Origin: Puccinia triticina
Taxonomy: Eukaryota; Basidiomycota; Pucciniomycetes; Pucciniales; Pucciniaceae
Length of the DNA stretch: 64,000 nucleotides
Direction of reading: 5' to 3'
NCBI RefSeq assembly: GCF_026914185.1
Contig: NC_070564.1
Coordinates: 4,092,001 to 4,156,000 of the forward strand
Shown here: positions 54,759 through 64,000 of the stretch, in pieces
Numbering within the stretch: the stretch's first letter is position 1
Layout: every line of letters begins with the position of its first letter
Made by a program: the position numbers and the translations under genes
The notes under the pieces: generated by a model
Databases searched by the model: none
Told to the model about the DNA's origin: nothing
What the model saw: the letters and a program-made list of their open reading frames with translations, nothing else

Positions 54759-55609
54759 TTGTATTTAGTTGGCATGTTTTCTTCTTGTGGCTCTTTTCTC
54801 TTTATCTACCAGAATCACCAACCATTAAACTCAGTTCTTTATCTCTTGCAGTGAAAAAGATTGTTCAGTTTGTTCCATTCAACTAAAATTTACTTCATTT
54901 TAGAAAGACCTGATATGTTATTCTCACTCATGGTGTGTTGAAGTATCTAATCCAAGTCTATTAAAACCAGAGTTTTGTGGGAAAAAAATTCAAGGGTTTC
55001 CCCTATTTTTTATCCACAAAACAACAAAGAAAGGGTTTTCCCTATCTTTTAATCACACAAAAGCAAAAAAGGCTTCCCCTATCTGAGGAAAGCCTCTGCA
55101 AAAAACACAACCTAGCCCAACACCAGCCGAAGCTGCTGCACCCAGGCCCATACTGCCGCCCAACTCACCGGATGGGTCAAACAGTATGTAAGGAAGGCCC
55201 CCAGCAGCGCGGTGGCAATCTGCTAAGTGGGGGCCAGCTCTTTAACCCCCCAGGCTGTGCAAATGCAAAAGCAGCAGCGGGAGAGCGTGAGACGCACCGC
55301 CAGCTGGAATTACAGACAAAACGGATGCGGCTGGGGGGAGAATCTGACTGGCCAGCTCGCGGTCTTATATACCCGAGCCCGCAGGCCTCTGGCTTCGAGT
55401 TGGACTTGCCACCGCGTCCACAACAACACTGCCATGGCAAAAAAGCCACCGCCATGGAACCAACGCCACCACCGATATGTACAGCAAACGCAGACCAACA
55501 CTACCATGGCAAAAACACCACCGCCATGGAACAAACGCCACCACCAATATGTACAGAAAACGCAGGAAACGCGCCGGCCAAAGCCAAAACCTATCGGTGA
55601 CCAGTAACA
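54759..55609. other. Non-coding; short tandem duplication
   Basis: A 57-bp stretch at about 54958-55015 (AAAACCAGAGTTTTGTGGG, CAAGGGTTTCCCC) has a diverged direct repeat at about 57450-57505. At 55425-55560 a 66-bp unit with CCGCCATGGAACCAACGCC occurs twice. Frames here come from repeats. Confidence 0.5.
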
Positions 55610-56510
55610 TCTCCCCTTGATGACCGGTCTGTGCCGGTCATCGAGGGAGTAGCACCTCCCCTCGATGTCAGGTACACACCGGTCATTGAGAGGAGTAGCA
55701 CCTCCCCTTGATGACTGGTACACACCGGTCATCGAGGGGAATAACACCTCCTCTGGATGACCGGTGTATACCGGTCAACGCGAGGAGGTGTGAGTCCCCT
55801 CGATGGCCGGTAAAGACAGGTCATCGAGAGGAGTAGCACTTCCCCTCGATGACTGGTACACACCGGTCATTGAGAGGAGTAGCACCTCCCCTCGATGTCC
55901 GGGACACACCGGTCATCGAGAGGAGTAGCACCTCCCCTCGATGACTGGTACACACCGGTCATTGAGGGGAATAACACCTCCTCTGGATGACCGGTGTATA
56001 CCGGTCAACGCGAGGAGGTGTCAGTCCCCTCGATGGCCGGTAAAGACAGGTCATCAAGAGGAGTAGCACCTCCCCTCGATGACCGGTACACACCAGTCAT
56101 CCAGAGAAGTTGTTATTCCCCTTGATGACCGGTCTGGCCGGTCATTGAGAGGAGGTGCTACTCCCCTCGGTGACCGGCACAGACCGGTCATCGAGAGGAG
56201 ATGTTACTCCCCTCGATGACCGGTGATGACCGGTCATCGAGAGGGGGTCTTATTACCCTCGATGACCGGTCTGTGCCGGTCATCGGGAGGTGTGACTGAT
56301 GACCGGTCCGCGCCGGTCATCGAGAGGTGTGATTGATGACCGGTCTGTGAGTCCCCTCGATGACCGGTACAGACCGGTCATCAAGAGGTGTGATTCCCCT
56401 CAATGACCGGTGTGTACCAGTCATCGAGGGGAGGTGCTACTCCTCTCGATGACCGGTGATGGTCGGTCATCAAGAGGAGGTGTTATTACCCTCGATGACC
56501 AGTCTGTCTT
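55610..56510. repeat. Palindromic GATGACCGGT satellite array
   Basis: About twenty dyads of the form GATGACCGGT-n-ACCGGTCATCGAG with inner arms GAGGAGTAGCACCTCCCCTC. Two longer blocks of about 230 bp (starting near 55725 and 55965) are nearly identical, so the array grows also by higher-order duplication. Shares its core with the arrays inside the two MITEs. Confidence 0.95.
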
Positions 56511-57763
56511 GACCTCTTTAATTCCTTCTCCCTTGCTCACTGGTTAAAATCTTTCCTAGCTCCACATTGTAGCAATCAATTATCAAGCTGGCCTGCCTGT
56601 CCTTGGCCTGAATTTTTTTCTTGTTTTCTGGTCTTCTTGATGCCACTGTTTGAATACCAGTGATCAATCTGATTTTGTTTTTCCCTCAGGAAACAAGGGT
56701 TGTTGTTTTGAAATTTTTTCTTGTATCTGACTTTAAAGTTGGAATAAATTATAATAAGACTCAGTGACAACCATATTGGACTTTCAAACTCTCCAGCTAC
56801 TTAGGCAAACTGAAAGCTTTTTCTAATGGAGCAGTGGAGACTGTCAAAATTTGAGCTGGTGGAATGACAAATCTGTTCAGCAGATATGATTTTGATCTCA
56901 ATGATGGGAAGGCATCAAGCTTATCATGTGTACTTTAGGATTCCCATTTAACCTCAACGCCAAATTCAACTCCCAGTTCCAGGCAACAAGGCTAACTTAC
57001 TCAGGCTATGCAGATGTCCATTCAAATTGAAATGAAAAGACCCATCAGTACTGGAATAGGATAAGGAAATTTAATAATATGCTGATACAGGTCTCAGGGT
57101 TTTATTTATGTATCTATCCTTTTACATATTCTGGAGTTTATGAATGCATTTCATATTTAACATTTGCTTTCAAGAGGGCATTTACTGGCCTGTGGAGAAG
57201 AATGGGGAAAGGGGCTGATGATAAATTTTCCCTGAACTCCTAAATTTGCAGCGGCGAAGCCGCCTTGGCCTCTAGTTATCCCTAAAATTCGTCTATTTCC
57301 CCCAAACTAAAATTCTCTGTAGGTAAATGGGAAATTACAAAGTTATACGTAGCAAAAGCCTGATATTTATAAGAATTACAATTCTGAGGCACTGGTACAT
57401 CCAATTCATACCACAGTCCTCCTTTTCCTGTTGGGTGCAATTTTAATCTAAGTATATTAAATCCACACTTTCGTGGAAATTTAGATCAAGGGTTTCCCCC
57501 CACCTCTCTTAAGAAACCCCAAAGGCTTCATGTTTTGGCATTTTGCCTTGCATTTCTTTCTATTTTTCTTGGCAAAAGTAGGTTCACTTGATGCCGCAAA
57601 AAAATTATTTTAAGTCCCCGAACATTAATGCACTCGGACTGGCTCCCCAATTCATGAAACATGAATGAAAAGGTGCCGGATTTAACCACCTCGCCTGTTG
57701 CAATTGCAAGGGGTTGAAGGTGGGCGAATTTTTATAAAAGTAAAATTATTTTGATGCGTTCAA
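56511..57763. other. AT-rich spacer without a gene
   Basis: No coding frame, TIR or tandem repeat is convincing, apart from the diverged partner of the 54958 repeat at about 57450. Confidence 0.5.
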
Positions 57764-58020
57764 CCTCGAGACTCCCGGAAAAATCTCTCCGCAAGTGCGG
57801 CCGGAGGTTGTCTCGAATACTCTTTTAATTGTAAAGTTCTACTACTGGCAAATGCACAGCGTACGAGTCGATAAATCTGGCACCCAAAAGATTCCACAAG
57901 TGTGTCTACTTTTTTCGGCCTCGACAGCTCCGGAAATATCCTTCCGCAAGTGCGGCCGGATGATTCCTCGAATACCGTATCTTTTTGCAAAGTTATACTA
58001 CTGGCCATTTCGAATATTTA
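57764..58020. repeat. Diverged direct repeat, 155-bp period
   Basis: Units starting at 57764 and 57919 share CCGCAAGTGCGGCCGGA, TCTCGAATAC or CCTCGAATAC, and TTCTACTACTGGC or TTATACTACTGGC. Confidence 0.7.
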
Positions 58021-58561
58021 TGTCATAGCAGCTCATCAAATATATAACCCGTTGGCAAATGCCTCGCAAGCTAATGTTCAAAGTAAAATTCTGAAGTTTA
58101 TGTTCAAAGTAAAATTCTGAAGTTTAAAGTATGAACGGACTTATTTCAACCTGCGCACTTGCAACAGGGGAAACTCGCCCATCCCAGACAACTCGCCGAA
58201 TTCAACCTCTCCTTAAATGGATGCTGTGCCCTTGAGCCGAGATCCGCAAGGGTTCACACAAGCCTGGGTAGCCCACGCTCTCCCAGAACTCGATACAGCG
58301 GACGCCCTAATGCTTTCCCCATTTGGACATCTGACGCGAGCCTCCGTGCTAACTACACAACAACTCCTATGAAGCCCAACTTTTTCCACCCCCAGGACTG
58401 AACCAAATACCAATTATCTCCCGCCTGGTATGGGCCTATCCCCACCGCAGAGGGTTGATGTACGTGTCACACCCTTCTCCCAAACCGGAATATTCAACCC
58501 CTTATCCTTGATACTCGCAACCAGAATAAACATTCACGCCTATCTGCCCCTGATTCGGCGA

Positions 58562-59019
58562 GTACTTGGCGCAGGTTTTGGCTTTGCCTCCCTCTTCAAG
58601 CCTGTTGTGCGTGTCAAGACCTCCACGTTTCATTTCCTCAGACGCCAAATCTCTTGAGCCACGGTCATCTCCATATTTACAGCGACGAACTCGGCGAACG
58701 TTGCCTGAAATCTCAAAGGTGTTGCCAACTCTCAGGCAAAGGGTTCAACAGGTCGAGTCATACATTGATTGATCAGGGTCTAACAATCCAGTATTTGGCG
58801 AGTGTTCTCGCCTTGCCGACCTCTTCAAGCCCGTCGTGGGGATCAAAACCTCCTTGTTTCATCTACTCAGACGCCGAACATCTGGACCCACGGTCGTCTC
58901 CATATTTACGGTAACCCAGCAGGTGAACGTTGGCTGAAATCTCAACGGTGTCGCGAAGTTTCAGAAAAAGGGTTCACTATCTCAAGTCACACTTCGTTTC
59001 ACGAGGGCCTAACGATCAT
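58562..59019. repeat. 229-bp tandem duplication upstream of the Helitron-type locus
   Basis: 58562-58790 and 58791-59019 are diverged copies. Shared words include CTCTTCAAGCC, CTCAGACGCC, ATCTCCATATTTAC / GTCTCCATATTTAC and GGCTGAAATCTCAA-like blocks. Protein-like frames in them are parallel and reflect the duplication. Confidence 0.8.
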
Positions 59020-59110
59020 GCTTACAGACTCGAGCTCTTCGCTTGAACGTGCACTCCAATCGGGGCCAATTTTGCATTATTTCCCTAAAGAACGGTCGCC
59101 GTGTCGTCGA

Positions 59111-59120
59111 CTATAAATAA
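59111..59120 (+). promoter_or_regulatory. TATA box of the Helitron-linked accessory gene
   Basis: CTATAAATAA about 190 bp before the ATG at 59299, followed by a CT/CA-rich leader. Confidence 0.5.
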
Positions 59121-59298
59121 CCCCTGTCTGCGCTCTTAAACTAACTCATTCAATTTCCCACTTCTCTTCAACTACTGCTATCACTTCCACCTTCAATCCA
59201 ACAGTTACACTCAACATCCAATCACCCTTCGTCTACCGGTAATCCAAATTATCCAAACTTAATCTCCCCAAACTTTACAATCAGTTTCGCCGCGCAAA

Positions 59299-60527
59299 AT
59301 GGCATTAAACAGGGCCCCCAACCACCCAGTCCACACGACTAGCCTATACGAACCTTTGGAAGAGGTTTGTTGATTATCGATAATCTCCGTACCTCTCCCA
59401 CTATTGCTTTGCTCACATAATTGTCTTCACCCTGACGTTTCGTCCAGTCAATCCCTGAGAATATCCGAGCAAATCAGTACAGAAATGTGACGACTCAGTC
59501 GTTCTTTCAATGCGGCGGGCTGGACGGTTCTACCCATCGGGACTTCGAAGTCACTTTGAATACAAACACGGCCCTTACTAACCTGATCCTCCCAAACAAC
59601 ATTTACTACATGTCAGGGAAATTGATCGCCACCAACAATGGCAAAACCCCGATTTTAACATACAACCAACACTCCGTCTCACGCATCTGCGAAGTCGGCA
59701 ACAAAGGATTTGATTTTATCAATAAAACCAATATTCTCGGGTTAGGCTTGGTCATCAAACGCAATGAAATTGTCATTGGAAACGATAGCCAATTGGAAGT
59801 CATCATGGAACACAACGACTGGGACGCCCAAGTAAGCTTGATCTTCGTCTCACCGTTACATAAATTAACCTCTGTCTCTTCAGGAGCGCCGGCACAAAAC
59901 TTTCAAAGTCAAGTATGTCGTCCCCGGCACGAAAAACTTCATTAAAACGCACTCGCTTTACGTCATTGGCCGAGAATGCGAGATCGCGGGCGTCCTTGTG
60001 GATCTTGATACCAAGGAGAAAATCGCAATTTTCCTTGTAAGATAATTTAATCACCAGCAAAGTAGCCAAACTGAAAAATTTTCTTACAGGTCAACGATTG
60101 TAGTATAACAAGCGGACACCAACCAAGCCGCGCTTCCGGATCTTTGTCTCCTATCAAGGTCGGCATCCACGGTAGAGGTCGTAACATGTTAGTTCCAGCC
60201 GTCTCTCCATCTTGACCCTGACGACTCACTGGTTATCTCAGAGTGAAACTAGGGAACACCGACTCGCCGTCGGATTCACCAAGCCCATCTGTGTCTCCAG
60301 CGAAGCAAACCTTCATTCAAATGACTCCCGAAGCAGGAGGATCGGACTCTAAAGGCAAACAAAAATCCTTGCCCAAAGAATTTCACGAAGAAGAACATGG
60401 GGTGGAGGATGAACCCCAATCTGAACCGGCGGAGGAGGAAGACAACGATAACTGTCCAAAAACGGGACATGGCCGACCTCGTAAGGCGATTCTCAAGGAT
60501 GCTGCGAAAAGGCTCAAGAAGTTATGA
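59299..60527 (+). CDS. Helitron-linked accessory protein, five exons, 327-328 residues
   Basis: Exons 59299-59364, 59448-59831, 59884-60036, 60090-60187 and 60242-60527 (TGA) keep frame. The N-terminal two thirds look like a beta-rich DNA- or RNA-binding fold (DFEVTLNTNTALTNLILPNN, IYYMSGKLIATNNG, FKVKYVVPGTKNFIKTHSLY, CEIAGVLVDLDTKEKIAIFL). The C-terminal third is acidic and low-complexity (SPSDSPSPS-like, EEEHGVEDEPQSEPAEEEDN) and ends with GHGRPRKAI, an AT-hook-like GRP core, and a Lys-rich tail. Immediately upstream of the Rep gene on the same strand, as single-strand DNA-binding (RPA-like) partners are in some Helitrons; an OB fold is a guess. Intact, with a TATA box. Confidence 0.6.
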
Positions 60528-61321
60528 AGAGGGTTGTAACATCCACCGACAATTTGCCACCCGCCGGTTCCCCCAACACCAGTACTTCTTTGACTCAACT
60601 CATGCTTGGAATTTTGGCTCTTATAAGTCTCACATCAAATTCATGCACGCTTTCTAGCGATGCTCCAGAATCCTTTCGACATCTCCTTTTTCAAAAGTGC
60701 TCTCATACTCGGACAATGAGCGTTGCCAGTCAGTAAAACTTTTTCATATTTCTTTGATAATCACTGTCAGATGCTTTCATTTTTTCCATTTCAGCATATC
60801 TCAGTAAGATCCTGCGTCATCAACTGTTTGATTGATCTTTTAGTTTGACCGAATTATCATGTAACCGTCAAAGTGTATCCGGCGAGGCTTACTGTCTGAT
60901 CTAGCTGCTCGGTTGCTTTTAATGTGTCATGTAAGCCAGAGGAGAACTTCGAGTCAATTGGATAATGAACTTGCCTTTGTGAAAATTGAACATCAACTCG
61001 TGCCCGTGAGCTTATTCGAGTCGTTATTTTAACTGCCCTGTGCCCAGTTGAACTTCTGGGTATTGCTCGTTGAAATCGAAATACTCGCACACCTTGCCGC
61101 TAAATCTTTGCAGGGACTTTGCAGCGAAGGTCCGATAAAGTTGATTTTAAAGACTGTGTGCTGCTTGACCGCAGGGAAATTGTAACAGCTGAGACGTGCC
61201 TTGACTGGAACGGTGGGGTGAATTCATTTTAACAGGCGCTGCCACGGTGAGAGCCATCTGATTTCAAACCAGTCCACTGTCAACCAGACAGTATTGAGCG
61301 CATTGTTGACGATTGTTGCTC
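60528..61321. other. Spacer between the accessory gene and the Rep gene
   Basis: No supported gene. It probably holds the accessory gene terminator and the Rep promoter. Confidence 0.4.
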
Positions 61322-64000
61322 ATGTATCAACCCGCGGTCTCCATCTATACATCACAGACACGGTTACAAGCCGCAAATTGGCCTCAGAGCGAGCTTGAGG
61401 GTGGTAATATTTTCCAACAAATAATCCGGAAGTCTCTCCTTCATTCAACCCAAATCTTACGACCGATATTCCTAAACGCCGCCTGGCAAGTTCCACAAGT
61501 CATGGTAGACATCAAAGGAAAAATAGTCACAAACACCGGCCGCAATTGCGAATCTCATATTTTATCTTACAATTTCGCTACGATTCCTGTTAACATAGGG
61601 ACATGTAACCTTCCGTGTGGTTCCTGTGGAGCACTTCATTGGGCGTCTGAATGTTCTGTGGGCGATCGACACAAGGCTGTGATAGATTATACGATGTGTT
61701 GCGGAAAGAACAAGGTCCGCCTCCCCATCTTCGACGAAGCAGCAAAATGCTATCCAAATGTGCTCAAAAGTTTATTTACCGGCACAACACCTTGTAAGCG
61801 CCATAAATTACTTTCGTCATCAAAACCCACTAACAATCAACTTTTTAGCTGCAACCAACTTCCAAAAATTCACCCGGATGTACAACAATGCAGTTTCATT
61901 TACATCCTTACGAGCAAATATCGATTGAACAGTGCAAGGACCATTAGGTGTCAACGTCTTTAGGATGTCAGGAGGGTTAACCCATTTGATATCTAGCATA
62001 GAACCGGTCGACAAGTCAAACCCTGGGTTTGCCCAAATTTTCGTTGTCGGCGACCATGGCACCAACAAAGCAGAGCTCCGCGTTTGGAAAGCTGAAGGTA
62101 TTGGGTTTTCCAATGGGCGAGTCGCCGGCCTTTTACCTTCGACTGTTTCCACTATCATGAGCTTCATGTACAGTCACAACCCCTATGCTAAAGTCTTCAA
62201 TTCAGCCCGGCAAATCCTCGACGAAGCCAACGCGAAAACACTCAAGTTAAAAGGAATTTTGCGACCTGGGGATGACCCAAAGAGGTATAATGAACCCACA
62301 ATGAGTGAAGTCGCAGCTGTAGTTTCTGGGGATGGTGAAATCTTGGAAGAGAGGGATATCCTTCTTCATCGAAAGGATGACAAACTGGTCTCCATATCCG
62401 ATACACATTCTTCCTATTTTCCCCTCCGCTACCCGCTTTTTTTCCCGAGGGGCGAACAGCAATGGCACCAGCTCTACAGATGCTCAACGGAACAAGGTGA
62501 GCACGATCTCTTAGTTTGAAGTTAACATTGCTGACAAGTCGTTCAGTTCAAAACAGGAAGGTTGGATCTCTTGAGTGGTATGCCCACCTGCTATTCGAAC
62601 GTCCTGGTCACTTTTCAGCAATTCTTCGCGGGCGGTCCCTCCTGCAAGAACTCGTCGTCGACATGTACGTCTGTGTGGAGCGCCAACGGCTTCAGTACAT
62701 CAGAAATAATCAGGCGGCACTCAAAGCAAGTCAATACAAGCAACTTATTAGAGGACTTGAAAATCAGAAAACATTTGACGCAAGAAGGGTCATCTTACCG
62801 GCGTCGTTCATTGGTAGCCCCTGCGGAATGACTCAACTGTACTATGACGCGATGGCAATATGTAACAAGTTTGGCCCACCCTTGCTGTTTATTACGATGA
62901 CAGCAAATCCAGATTGGGTCGCCATTTCAGCAATGATTCCAAAGGGCGAGAAGGCCTTCGACCATCCAACGATTGTCGCCCGGGTCTTCAGGTTGAAAGT
63001 CAAAGCGTTAATAAATGAACTTGTCAAAATGGAACGACTTGGACGTGTTGTAGCTTACGTATACACAATCGAATTCCAGAAAAGAGGCCTTCCACACGTC
63101 CACTTGATGGTAACACTCGATGATAAGGACAAACCTACTACACCCAAAAAGATCGATTTGATTGTTTCCGCAGAAATCCCGGATGAACTTGAAGAACCTC
63201 AATTGCATGCTCTTGTCACCCGGTTTATGCTGCACGGCCCGTGCAAAGGGAGGACTTGCTGGAAGGACGGGGTTTGCAAACTGGGATTCCCGAAACCATT
63301 TTCCCCGCGAACGGTCACTGTTGACGGAGCATACCCTGTTTACCTCCGGAGAAACAATGGACGATTCATCACTAAGCATACGACACGCTTCGACAACGGT
63401 TCAGTAGTTCCATTCAACCGTGTCTTGACATTAATGTTTCAATGTCATATAAATGTTGAAATCCCAGTTCATTCTACGGCAATTAAGTATTTGTATAAAT
63501 ATATTACAAAAGGCCATGACCGAACCTATCTTGCCATGGAAATGGAAGATGAAACACAAGCTTACATCAATGCACGTTACATTTCTCCGCCTGAAGGTGG
63601 GTGAATTGAATCCTTAAGAAGAAAGTCTGTAATGCTTACGCCAACTTCGTACAAAGCCGCTTGGCGACTCTTTAAGTTTCCTCTATCAGACAGGTCGCCG
63701 GCGGTCACAAGGTTGAATGTTCATGAAGAAGACAAGCATGTCGTCTACTTCAATGAAAACGAAGGAGCTGAAGGCCAAGTTAAAAGCGGCATGGCCTCTC
63801 GAACGACTTTAACCGGATTCTTGGAACTAAACGTCAACAATTCAATTGGGGCCGAGGGACGAAGGGCGAGGTCACTGCTCTACGCCGATGTACCAACCTT
63901 TTTTTGGTGGGATAAGTCAACTAAGCAATGGAAACCAAGAAAGACAAGGTCCGAGTCCGTCGGGAGAATCTACTCGGTTTCTTATTTGGCTGGGGAGAAA
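61322..64000 (+). pseudogene. Helitron Rep/helicase gene, N-terminal half, one stop
   Basis: Exons 61322-61793, 61849-62496, 62547-63596 and 63657 to beyond the window; introns of 50-60 bp with clean sites. A Cys-rich region (CGSCGALHWASEC, CCGKNKVRLP) and the Helitron-like N domain (LSGGLTHLI-type block, YFPLRYPLFFPRGEQQWH) precede the HUH nuclease: QLYYDAMAICNKFGPPLLFI, then RGLPHVHLMVTL (the HUH motif as HVH) and KYLYKYITKGHD with the Tyr-containing motif 3, then PPEAAWRLFKFPLSDRSPAV across the last junction. TGA at 61926-61928 lies in SLRANID-TVQGPLG where Arg fits; the rest is open. The helicase part and the 3' end lie outside the window. Confidence 0.85.

Noticed and set aside
55227..55747. 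Protein-coding gene of 120-207 residues at the edge of the palindromic array
   Set aside because: Three frames on two strands overlap, each with internal duplications that follow the 66-bp and array repeats; no splice support.
58159..59116. Frames of 66-104 residues upstream of the Helitron locus
   Set aside because: They run in parallel through the two 229-bp repeat copies and carry no motif.

Overview
The window looks like nuclear DNA of a basidiomycete in the rust lineage (Pucciniales). This is inferred from short GT-AG introns of about 50-100 bp (some GC-AG), a class II aldolase gene cut into many small exons, a Tet-like 2OG-Fe(II) dioxygenase and other families I associate with rusts, and a very high load of transposons. 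I cannot name genus or species from sequence alone.

Layout. 1-465: last exons of an unidentified conserved gene with poly-C introns. 0.9-9.3 kb: repeats, a MITE with a 7-bp target duplication inside a rust-type gene remnant, a 29-unit palindromic hairpin array (5.8-7.1 kb) and a second remnant of the same gene family. 9.87-11.72 kb: fructose-bisphosphate aldolase, the one clear housekeeping gene, which needs a 2-nt microexon to be read. 12.6-22 kb: a small spliced gene, two decayed minus-strand genes of mobile-element type and one intact seven-exon rust-type gene. 22.6-24.3 kb: a PIF/Harbinger-like MITE holding 26 copies of a 26-bp minisatellite. 24.6-30.06 kb: a decayed Ty1/Copia element whose integrase region is split by a hAT-like MITE (810 bp) and by a 584-bp TRIM whose LTRs each carry a tRNA-like cloverleaf. 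32.4-36 kb: a decayed SNF2 helicase gene and an intact two-exon minus-strand gene. 36-50.3 kb: a Tnp2/Transposase_21 (CACTA-like) transposase gene and neighbours, marked out by five 34-bp dyads plus one degenerate copy. 51.4-54.8 kb: a small gene, a kelch-repeat gene and a Tet/JBP-like dioxygenase gene. 55.6-56.5 kb: another palindromic array. 57.7-64 kb: repeats, then a Helitron-type locus with a five-exon accessory gene and the Rep N-terminal half running off the window.

Common thread. Nearly all mobile-element genes are long, otherwise open frames closed by isolated stops; most are TGA where the flanking protein suggests Arg, and nearly all the rest are TAA/TAG where it suggests Gln. That is what C-to-T change, mainly at CpG, would produce, and the aldolase shows none. 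The strongest candidates for something undescribed are the tRNA-like TRIM, one palindromic satellite family riding inside MITEs of different superfamilies, the 34-bp dyad set around the Tnp2 locus and the 2-nt microexon.
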